DNA of 29,632 nt, taken from a virus. Both the position numbers and the translations under genes were made by a program. Every line of letters begins with the position of its first letter. The stretch's first letter is position 1. This document shows, one piece after another, positions 15,967 through 22,526 of this stretch. The notes beneath the pieces were generated by a model. It was not told the DNA's origin. It made no database searches and saw only the letters and a list, made by a program, of their open reading frames with translations. The stretch covers positions 1 through 29,632 of IMG/VR virus record IMGVR_UViG_3300030329_000259. One strand, 5' to 3'.

Positions 15967-16264
15967 CTGATGTTATGTCTAATTTATTAGTTTCATTCCA
16001 ACCTAACTGTGTTTTTGCTGCGTGTAAAACCACTGATGGTACTTTGTCTTTTACACATTCATAATATTTAGACTTGATAAAATCATTTGCTATATTTTGT
16101 ATATCGGCTACATCTTTAGCAAATTGTTCGTCTTCTTTTAACCATTTATAATAATTCGTTCTAGAAAGTTCCGTTGTCTTTAATGCAGTTGTAACTACTC
16201 CTAGTGATTTCTCTAATGCTTGTAGCATTCTTTTTTTGTTGATTTGTGTTCTATTTTGTTCCAT
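15926..16264 (-). CDS. terS: Terminase small subunit
   Basis: A 112-residue protein with an N-terminal helix-turn-helix (about 9-45: KKRMLQALEKSLGVVTTALK, then SRTNYYKWLKED) and a helical oligomerisation part ending KVPSVVLHAAKTQLGW. The pattern of a transposase-like HTH plus HAAKxxLGWxE is common in phage small terminases. It recognises packaging DNA and loads the large subunit. It overlaps the genes on both sides (14 and 41 bases), implying coupled translation. Confidence 0.8.
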   Translation of the reverse strand: MEQNRTQINKKRMLQALEKSLGVVTTALKTTELSRTNYYKWLKEDEQFAKDVADIQNIANDFIKSKYYECVKDKVPSVVLHAAKTQLGWNETNKLDITSDEQRIKININLGD

Positions 16265-17330
16265 TTTGTATATATCTAAATGCTGCTGTTATTCTATTTT
16301 TTGTACTTGTTTTATTAAATCCTACCATTTTTTGCTTGCCTGTATTCCTTCCAAAAAAGTAACATTTCCAATTTTTATGTCTTTTTAATGAGAAAATTAA
16401 ACTTGGAGCAGATGTAGTTATTCCCATTATATATTTTTCGGTAGTATATTTCTTTGCTATAAAATCTAATAATCTTCCTCCTATTCCAATTCCCTGATAA
16501 TCAGGTAGTATTACTAATCTATGTACTTTTTTTAAATTAGGTACTTTATTAGGTAAATGTAATATACTTATAAATCCTGCTATTTGTTCATTAACGTATG
16601 CTACATAAGTATGTGCTGCATTGTTATGACTATGGCTCAAATAGTGGTGTTTAGCAAATATTCTCCATATTGACTTATCTCCTGTTTTGAATATTTCAAA
16701 TTTAACTTTTGGTCTATTTTTTTTTTGCCCTTCAAGTATTTGAAAGGTCATACTATCAGTATTAAATACCCAATCAGGTAATAGCCAATCTTGTACATCG
16801 TGATGACAAGTAACTGCTATAAATTGTTTGTTTGATTTCCTTATTGCTTTTTGCATAGCATAAGAACCTATTTTTGCTACATTTCTATCTACAACTGATG
16901 TAAATTCGTCAAATACTATTAATTTATCTTCTTTTAATAGTGCATTTGCTAAATCTACTCTCATTTTTTGACCATTGGACAAAACTGAATAAGGCTTTAA
17001 CCAACTTGGTGGTGAACTGAAGCCTACACTATTAAATATTTTTGTAATATCATCTACTGATGCTGTTTCAGGCATATCATCTAATATAGTTTCTGCTTTA
17101 TAATCAAAATTAGTAACATAAGCATCTTTGAATAATTCTTTTGCTATTGTTGTTTTTCCTGTACCACTATTACCAACTATTAATCCTATTTTCCAATTTT
17201 CAGGCATATCTATACTACCTTTAAAATGTTCTTTTATATGTTCAGTTTGTAAGTCAAACTTACCCATTACTGAAGAAACTCTAAAAGTCTTTTTAGGTTT
17301 GCTTTGTCTTAGAATGTCAAAATTCGGCAT
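16251..17330 (-). CDS. ABC-type ATPase fused to GNAT acetyltransferase (COG2401-like)
   Basis: A 359-residue two-domain protein. Residues about 20-200 are an ABC ATPase: Walker A GNSGTGKTT (53-61), signature LSNGQ (117-121), Walker B LIVFDE (137-142) and H-loop CHHD (175-178). Residues about 210-350 are a GNAT fold with acetyl-CoA motif RLVILPDYQGIGIGGRLL (271-288). No membrane segments, so not a transporter. This architecture is that of COG2401, 'ABC-type ATPase fused to a predicted acetyltransferase'. It overlaps the ParB-like gene by 22 bases and the small terminase by 14. A role in DNA modification or packaging control is inference; the substrate is unknown. Confidence 0.85.
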   Translation of the reverse strand: MPNFDILRQSKPKKTFRVSSVMGKFDLQTEHIKEHFKGSIDMPENWKIGLIVGNSGTGKTTIAKELFKDAYVTNFDYKAETILDDMPETASVDDITKIFNSVGFSSPPSWLKPYSVLSNGQKMRVDLANALLKEDKLIVFDEFTSVVDRNVAKIGSYAMQKAIRKSNKQFIAVTCHHDVQDWLLPDWVFNTDSMTFQILEGQKKNRPKVKFEIFKTGDKSIWRIFAKHHYLSHSHNNAAHTYVAYVNEQIAGFISILHLPNKVPNLKKVHRLVILPDYQGIGIGGRLLDFIAKKYTTEKYIMGITTSAPSLIFSLKRHKNWKCYFFGRNTGKQKMVGFNKTSTKNRITAAFRYIQNGTK

Positions 17331-17827
17331 TTATATCCTTTTTTAATTAATTCATTATATACTTGTTCTTGTTCTCTTTCTGATGTTAATTCTATTTCAA
17401 CTCTATATTCTTCAGAAATATTATCTGATATATCATTTACATCACTATTATATTCGTCATCTTTATTTTCCCAAACATCTAACCCCCATTCAGCAAGTTG
17501 TACACTATCCCACTCATTAGCCAACATATCCCATTCCCACTCACCAAAGTTTACATTGTCTTTTACTATAAATTCATCTTTTTGCTCTGATGTTAAACCT
17601 TCTGCTACATCTATCCATACTTCTTTAAGTCCTGCATCTTTACTTGCTTTTAATCTCATATTACCACCTAATACCATCATATTTTCATCTACTATTATTG
17701 GTCTTAACTTTAACATTTCAGGAAATTCCTTAATAGACTTTACTAATTTTTTAAATTTATCATTCTTAATTATTCTAGGATTATTAGGATTTCCTTTTAT
17801 TTTGTATAACTTAACTTGTTGTTTCAT
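17309..17827 (-). CDS. ParB-like nuclease-domain protein
   Basis: A 172-residue protein with a ParB/Srx-type domain at about 5-115: IKGNPNNPRIIKNDKFKKLV, LRPIIVDENMMVLGGNMRLK, KEVWIDVAEGLT and the following DEFIVKDNVNFGEWEWDML. In many phages this domain is fused to an adenine methylase, but here the chain ends after AEWGLDVWENKDDE with a short tail (YRVEIELTSEREQEQVYNEL), so no methylase is present. Its partner by overlap is the ABC-GNAT gene, suggesting joint work on DNA. It starts two bases after a TCTATTATATA element. Nuclease or CTPase activity is not proven. Confidence 0.8.
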   Translation of the reverse strand: MKQQVKLYKIKGNPNNPRIIKNDKFKKLVKSIKEFPEMLKLRPIIVDENMMVLGGNMRLKASKDAGLKEVWIDVAEGLTSEQKDEFIVKDNVNFGEWEWDMLANEWDSVQLAEWGLDVWENKDDEYNSDVNDISDNISEEYRVEIELTSEREQEQVYNELIKKGYKCRILTF

Positions 17828-17829
17828 AA

Positions 17830-17859
17830 TATATAATAGATTTTATCTTTATTTATTTA
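17830..17859 (-). promoter_or_regulatory. Putative phage late promoter, copy 1
   Basis: TAAATAAA (17859-17852), 11 bases and TCTATTATATA (17840-17830) on the minus strand, then two bases and ATG 17827. The upstream box overlaps the end of the preceding early gene. This copy separates the early block from the ParB/terminase block. Confidence 0.55.
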
Positions 17860-18055
17860 GCATTCTTCTTGTTATGCTGTTTTCTAATCTTCTTTCAAAT
17901 TCTGCACTAAGTATATCTCTTATTATCTTTTCGTTTGCTTTAAATTTTTGCTGCATATATTTAGAACTATTTGCGTGTGGATTGTTAAAGTAATATTCTA
18001 CTACTTCTTTACTTAGTTGCTTTAATTGTTTTGGTGTTCTTTTCTTTGCTCTCAT
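17849..18055 (-). CDS. Small basic protein, unknown function
   Basis: A 68-residue protein with the start at ATG 18055, chosen because it follows the preceding stop as TAA-T-ATG; an in-frame ATG at 18109 would add 18 residues overlapping the zinc protein by 53 bases. It is rich in Lys and Arg, begins MRAKKRTPKQLKQLSKEVVE and ends with EKIIRDILSAEFERRLENSI. The helices could form a helix-turn-helix, which would suit DNA binding, but no family is recognised. It is the last gene of the early block. Confidence 0.6.
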   Translation of the reverse strand: MRAKKRTPKQLKQLSKEVVEYYFNNPHANSSKYMQQKFKANEKIIRDILSAEFERRLENSITRRMLNK

Positions 18056-18056
18056 A

Positions 18057-18317
18057 TTAGTCAAATGATTCGTTAATACCTCTTTCTCCGCATAGTTTTT
18101 CTTTTGCACTATCCCAAAGTTTATCTCTCTTTTTACTTAATGTAGGTTCAGTTCTTATAAGATTAGGAAAGCCGCTAAAGTCTTTCTCTAATTCTTGCAT
18201 ATACTTACCACAACTACATAGTGCTTCTTTAGTTACCCATTTGCCCTCTCTTAGTACAATCGTTGCTTTTTGTAAATCTTTTGTTTCTTTACAACAATTA
18301 CATATAAATCTAATCAT
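18057..18317 (-). CDS. Small zinc-ribbon-like protein
   Basis: An 86-residue protein with a probable zinc site: CNCC at the start (FICNCCKETKDL) and LCSCGKYM near 33-40, giving two Cys pairs. The C-terminal half is charged (LSKKRDKLWDSAKEKLCGER). No family is recognised. It overlaps the DUF3310-like gene by 8 bases and sits among other Cys-rich early proteins. A DNA- or RNA-binding role is possible but inferred. Confidence 0.6.
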   Translation of the reverse strand: MIRFICNCCKETKDLQKATIVLREGKWVTKEALCSCGKYMQELEKDFSGFPNLIRTEPTLSKKRDKLWDSAKEKLCGERGINESFD

Positions 18318-18531
18318 TATTTATTATTTTATCTAATTCAAAATGTAGATGGTTTATTGCTTTACGTATATCTTCTATACCGCCATCATTGTGTTTGTTC
18401 TTACTTCTTAATAAATAAGTAACTGCTGTTCCTATATTATAGGACAAATCAAAGTTACTAACTACATCTTTAGCCATATAGCCATTTTTTCCTTTATAGT
18501 ATTTTGGTATATCTTTATCTTTCATTATCAT
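18310..18531 (-). CDS. DUF3310-like protein
   Basis: A 73-residue protein with the layout of the small DUF3310 family common in phages: YYKGKNGYMAKDVVSNFDLS, YNIGTAVTYLLRSKNKH and EDIRKAINHLHFELDKI, matching the typical HYKGxxGIEAIDVIExF, YNLGNAIKYILRAGxK and EDLxKAxxYL pattern. The family has been linked to nucleotide metabolism, but its activity is not settled. It is shorter than many members, with almost only the core domain. The 40-residue membrane peptide before it overlaps its start by 17 bases. Confidence 0.7.
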   Translation of the reverse strand: MIMKDKDIPKYYKGKNGYMAKDVVSNFDLSYNIGTAVTYLLRSKNKHNDGGIEDIRKAINHLHFELDKIINND

Positions 18532-18637
18532 AATTTTTTAAGTTTGCATCAAATTCTCCTTTTCTATAGCCCATATTGAAACCTTTGTACCAACCGATAC
18601 CAAAAGTTATAAACGCTATCATTATTGTGTATATCAT
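18515..18637 (-). CDS. Small single-span membrane peptide (40 residues)
   Basis: ATG at 18637 overlaps the TGA of the Cys-rich gene before it (ATGA). The 40-residue product begins MIYTIMIAFITFGIGWYKG, one N-terminal hydrophobic segment, then a charged tail (YRKGEFDANLKNYDNER). It ends inside the start of the DUF3310-like gene. Overlap on both sides and a membrane segment followed by a polar tail make it a likely real gene. Function unknown. Confidence 0.55.
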   Translation of the reverse strand: MIYTIMIAFITFGIGWYKGFNMGYRKGEFDANLKNYDNER

Positions 18638-19038
18638 ATCTTACTGTATTTAATATATAGTTTTTTTATTGCATCATACGCTGTAGACAAACAAGAACCA
18701 CAACTTGTTCTAGGATTATAGTTAGATGCTGTTATAGTATTATATAATTCCATCATTCTTATTTTTGCATCTTGTCCTTCTGCTACTCCTGTTTTTAAAT
18801 ACTTCCAAATGTCTAGTATTTCATCTATTAATTCTTGTGGTAAGTCTTCAGGTATTTCTATTACTGTAGTCTTATTCCAATAAGTCTTAGGACAAGCCAT
18901 TGGTGCTATACGTGCTTTAATCTTCATAAAACACTTGCACACCTTACAACTACCTGTAGGTTTAAAATAATAATCACAAGCCTTACATATAGCAAGTCTA
19001 TCTTCATATACTTGTTGTGATGTAAAAAACTTATTCAT
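18634..19038 (-). CDS. Cys-rich zinc-binding protein, unknown function
   Basis: A 134-residue protein with a dense Cys cluster: C18, C21, C31, C34, C36 and C49 (RLAICKACDYY, GSCKVCKCFM, MACPKTYW), which looks like a zinc- or two-zinc-binding fold seen in various phage proteins. A second pair, C113 and C116 (SCGSC), lies near the end after a helical region. It overlaps the sigma-like gene by 8 bases, so the two are probably co-translated and might act together. No function can be named from sequence. Confidence 0.65.
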   Translation of the reverse strand: MNKFFTSQQVYEDRLAICKACDYYFKPTGSCKVCKCFMKIKARIAPMACPKTYWNKTTVIEIPEDLPQELIDEILDIWKYLKTGVAEGQDAKIRMMELYNTITASNYNPRTSCGSCLSTAYDAIKKLYIKYSKI

Positions 19039-19591
19039 CTAATTCTTCTTTTATTATTGTTCTTACTTTGTCTATTGTCGTAAATAAACTATTCCTGCTT
19101 ATCTTGGTCTTGGCTGCTAACGAATCAAGCGTATTACCTTCATAGTAATACAACTTGAATAATTCCCTATCATACCAACTATCTAAATTGTCTAATATTA
19201 CATCAATCTTTTCCAATTTGTCTTGTCTTTCCTTTTGTATATAATCTACTTCATTAGGCATATTATATATGCTTTTATGAAAGTTATTATGTGTTGTTGA
19301 TGTCTGATAATTAACACCTACAAGATTTGTATAATACTTTCTATATTTATAATAAAAAGGACTTCTTGTACTTGTTAAAGCCCTACGTAAAACTACTGCT
19401 CCATATCTTGTTATACCATCTATACCATCTGCATCATAAATCTTTTTAATTGTTTCAGGATTCATCTGCAAAAGGTATAGCATTAATTCTTGTACAGCAT
19501 CATCTACTTTTTCTTTGTCTTGTGTAATACCATAACACATTTCTCTAAACTTGTCACCTAATTTTGATATTTCTAAATATATCTTATTCAT
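19031..19591 (-). CDS. RNA polymerase sigma-factor-like protein
   Basis: A 186-residue protein with the plan of a small sigma-70-family factor. The N-terminal part (about 1-50) has GDKFREMCYGITQDKEKVDD and DAVQELMLYLLQMNP, a region-2-like helical element. The C-terminal part (about 135-186) is region-4-like: LYYYEGNTLDSLAAKTKISR and NSLFTTIDKVRTIIKEEL, a helix-turn-helix. It could direct host RNA polymerase to phage promoters, and the genome has a repeated promoter-like motif before the late blocks. It could instead be another HTH regulator. Overlaps both neighbours by 8 bases. Confidence 0.65.
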   Translation of the reverse strand: MNKIYLEISKLGDKFREMCYGITQDKEKVDDAVQELMLYLLQMNPETIKKIYDADGIDGITRYGAVVLRRALTSTRSPFYYKYRKYYTNLVGVNYQTSTTHNNFHKSIYNMPNEVDYIQKERQDKLEKIDVILDNLDSWYDRELFKLYYYEGNTLDSLAAKTKISRNSLFTTIDKVRTIIKEELDE

Positions 19592-19940
19592 TTATTGGTT
19601 GTAGTTTTTCTATCTTATCTACTACGTCTTGTACCATATCATTTAAAAGTATTCTATACGAATGTATTGCTTTTGTGTTTCTTTTTGTTTCTACTCCTGC
19701 AAAATATCCATTAACCATTAATGATAAGTTTATAGGTAATATCATTAGCCAATCCCAATAGTTATTTTCTCTAACTCCTTTACCATAGTTGTTGTGGTAT
19801 TCTATCAATATATCTAAAACTTGTGCAAAACTTTTATATCTACTTTCTGAACTTACTTCTCTTACAAAGTCTTTTACCATATACAAATAAGCATCTACTA
19901 TTACTTCGTGCTGCTTATTACAGTATATTGGTTTTCTCAT
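19584..19940 (-). CDS. Hypothetical protein, helical
   Basis: A 118-residue, largely helical protein (VIVDAYLYMVKDFVREVSSE, YWDWLMILPINLSLMVNGYF, RILLNDMVQDVVDKIEKLQ). The middle is hydrophobic with two Trp and a short LMILPINLSLMV stretch, too short and mixed to call a membrane span confidently. It overlaps the sigma-like gene by 8 bases and follows the NinG-like gene after 21 bases. No family is recognised. Confidence 0.6.
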   Translation of the reverse strand: MRKPIYCNKQHEVIVDAYLYMVKDFVREVSSESRYKSFAQVLDILIEYHNNYGKGVRENNYWDWLMILPINLSLMVNGYFAGVETKRNTKAIHSYRILLNDMVQDVVDKIEKLQPINE

Positions 19941-19961
19941 TTTCCAAATATATAAAAAAAA

Positions 19962-20369
19962 CTACTCTAAATTTTTTTCTTTTTTTAAGTTATTAACAAG
20001 TGCTTTGTAATATCTTATGTCTTCTTCATAGTCTACTCTAGTCATTTTAATTGTTTGTTTAGATAATATGTGCAAATCAAAAGATGTACTACTACCATAC
20101 TTTGCATCTAAGTTAAGCCCAAATGTCCATTGTTCACCCTGCTTAAACATATTACAGCCAACGCATTGGACTTGACAGTTCTGCTCATTCCATCTTGTAG
20201 CCTGATGTTTTCTGCTTTGAAAGTGACCACATTGCATACCATCTTTATAATGGGCTACCTTACCGCAAGTAAAACATTGTACCATTCCTTCATCAGTAGC
20301 GTCTCTTAATCTTATATAAAGACTAAACCACTTGTCTAATTGTTTCTTTAATTTACTTACGCTTGTCAT
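19962..20369 (-). CDS. NinG-like recombination protein
   Basis: A 135-residue protein matching the NinG/Rap family: N-terminal SKLKKQLDKWFSLYIRLRDA, then a zinc/HNH-like centre QCFTCGK (C32, C35), CGHFQSRKHQATRW (C47, H49, H55) and QCVGCNMFKQG (C69, C72), followed by a helical tail. In lambda, NinG (Rap) is a Holliday-junction nuclease that helps recombination. Here it sits in the early block with annealing and SSB-like genes. It is shorter than lambda NinG (about 200 residues) but keeps the zinc core. Confidence 0.85.
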   Translation of the reverse strand: MTSVSKLKKQLDKWFSLYIRLRDATDEGMVQCFTCGKVAHYKDGMQCGHFQSRKHQATRWNEQNCQVQCVGCNMFKQGEQWTFGLNLDAKYGSSTSFDLHILSKQTIKMTRVDYEEDIRYYKALVNNLKKEKNLE

Positions 20370-20661
20370 AACCTAACTTATTACGCCAATCTTTCTCATA
20401 TATTCCTTTTCTTTTGTAATAATTATCACCTCTATAATGAGGGTTTTCTGATTGTAATTTTGCTCTTATCCTTTTTATAGTAGGAGCAGGAGTTAGTTTA
20501 CCAAAAGAATACAGTCTTAAAAATGTTCTTATACCTGCTGTATTCATATCTACATATTCTTTTAATTCATCATTCCAAATATTAGCACATAAGCGGTTGT
20601 CATCATCTCTTAAGTGTTCGTGTTTTTCTAACCAAAATTTTACTTTTTCTTTTGTTTTCAT
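20353..20661 (-). CDS. Conserved-type phage early protein, unknown function
   Basis: A 102-residue basic protein. The end, PAPTIKRIRAKLQSENPHYRG, follows a motif I recall from many phage early proteins (xIxRxRxKLQxxNPxLRG), with no assigned activity. The first half is helical and charged (KVKFWLEKHEHLRDDDNRL). Its ATG overlaps the preceding stop (ATGA), and it overlaps the NinG-like gene by 17 bases. The company suggests a role in replication or recombination. Confidence 0.6.
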   Translation of the reverse strand: MKTKEKVKFWLEKHEHLRDDDNRLCANIWNDELKEYVDMNTAGIRTFLRLYSFGKLTPAPTIKRIRAKLQSENPHYRGDNYYKRKGIYEKDWRNKLGYDKRK

Positions 20662-21026
20662 ATTAATAGTTTTAAAGGTTCTTGATAATAAGGGACTTTT
20701 TCTTTAGGTTTGTTTAATGTGTGTACTTCATAGTATGCTTCGTCTATTGTCTTTTTATGACTATATACCCATTTGTAAAAAGTTCTGATATTTAAAAATG
20801 GTTCATCTTTTCCAAATCTTACACCTATGCGAAAAGCATCTTGTATCTGATTGAAAGTCAGTCTATTAAATCTTTTTTCAGTCATTAAATCATTAGCAAA
20901 TATTTTAGATAGTGTTGCTAAAGTTTGAGCATCAGTTTTGTGTCCTATTTCTACTGATGTCTTTGCTAGCAAGTCTAAAACTTTTTCAGATAATTCTTTT
21001 AAATTTTCTTGTTGTAGTATTTTCAT
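20658..21026 (-). CDS. Hypothetical early protein
   Basis: A 122-residue helical protein. It contains NDLMTEKRFNRLTFNQIQDA and FRIGVRFGKDEPFLNIRTFY, a pattern I recall from Bacteroidota phage replication regions without a function. The C-terminal end (KEKVPYYQEPLKLLI) is short and polar. ATGA overlaps link it to both neighbours. It could be a helicase-loader or primase-associated factor given its position after the replication-type genes, but nothing in the sequence proves this. Confidence 0.6.
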   Translation of the reverse strand: MKILQQENLKELSEKVLDLLAKTSVEIGHKTDAQTLATLSKIFANDLMTEKRFNRLTFNQIQDAFRIGVRFGKDEPFLNIRTFYKWVYSHKKTIDEAYYEVHTLNKPKEKVPYYQEPLKLLI

Positions 21027-21307
21027 TTATTTAATTTTGCTATATATCCTGTTCTTGTTAATATTTTTAAATTTACAATTTTTACATTAGAAATATATTG
21101 TGAATTTTTTCTATCTAATTTATTTATAAACATAGAATATTTGACAACATCTAAATTAGGAAAATCATTACAATCATATTTTCTAGCAAATATACATTCA
21201 GTTAAATTTTTCGTAAAAGATTTTTTGAATTTATAATTTGACCTAAAATATTCTAAAGTTATATTACAAAATACTATTTCTCCTTTATTTACATTTTCTA
21301 TTTTCAT
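21023..21307 (-). CDS. Hypothetical small protein
   Basis: A 94-residue Asn/Lys-rich protein (MKIENVNKGEIVFCNITLEY at the start, NVKIVNLKILTRTGYIAKLN at the end) with two Cys around ECIFARKYDC. No family is recognised. It lies 4 bases after a 29-residue ORF and overlaps the next gene by ATGA. Base composition is even more AT-rich than in its neighbours. Confidence 0.55.
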   Translation of the reverse strand: MKIENVNKGEIVFCNITLEYFRSNYKFKKSFTKNLTECIFARKYDCNDFPNLDVVKYSMFINKLDRKNSQYISNVKIVNLKILTRTGYIAKLNK

Positions 21308-21311
21308 TTTT

Positions 21312-21401
21312 TTATTTTTTAATAAGAGCAGGGAATTGTAAATTTATCAAAGTATAACCTCTCACATTATTATTTAATTTATATTTACTAACCCTGCTCA
21401 T
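21312..21401 (-). CDS. Tiny ORF (29 residues) in the replication block
   Basis: ATG at 21401 follows the previous stop as TAA-T-ATG, the geometry seen at several firm gene junctions here, and the stop at 21312 is 4 bases before the next ATG. The ORF therefore fills an otherwise empty 95-base gap. The peptide begins MSRVSKYKLNNNVRGYTLIN and ends FPALIKK. It also contains both arms of an inverted repeat, so the DNA may serve as an RNA structure instead. Confidence 0.4.
   Translation of the reverse strand: MSRVSKYKLNNNVRGYTLINLQFPALIKK
21326..21399. repeat. Inverted repeat GAGCAGGG ... CCCTGCTC
   Basis: Perfect 8-bp arms at 21326-21333 and 21392-21399, 58 bases apart, in a gap between replication-type genes. 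GC-rich arms stand out in this AT-rich DNA. The arms could pair in mRNA across a large loop or bind a dimeric protein. The core resembles the stem-loop at 2687-2714 (AGCAGRGG). Confidence 0.5.
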
Positions 21402-21402
21402 A

Positions 21403-22011
21403 TTACAACAATTTCTTTGCATCAGTCCAAGCATTTATTTGTGCATCTAATTTAGACATACTAGATTTTTTTGTTTCTCTCCTTTCCCAAGTTCTAATTG
21501 CTGCTTTCCAATCTTTCATTTTATTTTTACCAATCTTCCAATTTTTAGATTCATAAAAATCATAAAAAGCATAAGCATCAATTTTATTTTTTCTTTCATT
21601 ACAATATACATCTATTTCTAAAATAGTTGGTTTTTTAAAACGCTCTTTATTATTATACGTAGTATTATTATTATTATATACTTTAGTATTAATATTATTT
21701 GTTAACATTTCTTTACTAGAGTCGTTAACCAATGTAATTATACGTGTTTCTATTTCTTTACTACCCTGTTTATATATGTTAACACGCTTTATATAGTTTT
21801 TATCTTCTAAAATTTTAAGCCATTTTTGTATAGATATTCTACTAACTTCATAAATTGTAGAAAAATATTTAGTAGATGCTGTACATTTTCCATTCATATT
21901 ACATAATGCTGTTATTTCTGCATAAAGTAATTTTGCATTAGGAGTTAATTTTTTATCATATCTTACATTAGCAGGAATAACAGCGTAGTAATTGGGTTTA
22001 TATTGAGTCAT
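21403..22011 (-). CDS. Helix-turn-helix replication protein
   Basis: A 202-residue protein of the phage replisome-organiser type. Residues about 1-80 form a winged helix-turn-helix: YYAVIPANVRYDKKLTPNAK, LLYAEITALCNMNGKCTAST and VSRISIQKWLKILEDKNYIK. An Asn-rich linker (about 105-125) follows, then a C-terminal DnaD-like helical part with AYAFYDFYESKNWKIGKNKM and WKAAIRTWERRE. Such proteins bind the origin and help load the host helicase. It overlaps the DnaA-like gene by 14 bases. No helicase is encoded, so this may recruit the host's. Confidence 0.75.
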   Translation of the reverse strand: MTQYKPNYYAVIPANVRYDKKLTPNAKLLYAEITALCNMNGKCTASTKYFSTIYEVSRISIQKWLKILEDKNYIKRVNIYKQGSKEIETRIITLVNDSSKEMLTNNINTKVYNNNNTTYNNKERFKKPTILEIDVYCNERKNKIDAYAFYDFYESKNWKIGKNKMKDWKAAIRTWERRETKKSSMSKLDAQINAWTDAKKLL

Positions 22012-22525
22012 TTAAGTCTATTAATTGAAATTCATATTTATAATTTTTCATCGCTAACTTAATGAATTCTATTTGTTTCGAACATTCATAATATGTAGTA
22101 TTTATAATAGTATTAACATTACCTGATTTTATACATATTGATAAATCAGGTTTATCACTTTCTTCTATACCATTTTTAATTAAATGATTTTTTATAGAAG
22201 CAGAACGTACAAAAACTTTTTTATTTGATTCTAAATTTTTGTATTCTACATATACTTTGTTAAATGTTCTTCTATAATCAGGCCAAAATTTAAACCTTTT
22301 ATGATGTTCTTTCTCATAATAATATATAGTTGCCCTATTTAATTTTAATATTTTAGACATAGTTCTATGTTTAGTACCATTTTCTAATCTTGCAATCATA
22401 CAAGCAACTGCTCTAGGTATCATATATTCTTCAGTTCTACTTTTAATTTCTAAATGATTATCTTTTAAACCTAATATTTTTGTAGTAAGTTTACATATTT
22501 CTTTAAAGTTATCTTCTGATGTCAT
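21998..22525 (-). CDS. DnaA domain IV-like DNA-binding protein
   Basis: A 175-residue protein. Residues about 25-78, with KSRTEEYMIPRAVACMIARL then RTMSKILKLNRATIYYYEKE, resemble DnaA domain IV, the helix-turn-helix that reads DnaA boxes (SRxxEYxxPRxIACYL and a following HTTV-like recognition helix, here RATI). No AAA+ domain is present. The remaining 95 residues are unassigned. It may bind a phage origin or regulate early genes. It starts one base after the previous stop (TAG-T-ATG) and overlaps the next replication gene. Confidence 0.6.
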   Translation of the reverse strand: MTSEDNFKEICKLTTKILGLKDNHLEIKSRTEEYMIPRAVACMIARLENGTKHRTMSKILKLNRATIYYYEKEHHKRFKFWPDYRRTFNKVYVEYKNLESNKKVFVRSASIKNHLIKNGIEESDKPDLSICIKSGNVNTIINTTYYECSKQIEFIKLAMKNYKYEFQLIDLNDSI

Positions 22526-22526
22526 A

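Noticed and set aside
16251-17330. Reading the ABC ATPase as a transporter component
   Set aside because: No permease or membrane segments nearby, and the ATPase is fused to a GNAT domain, as in COG2401 proteins.
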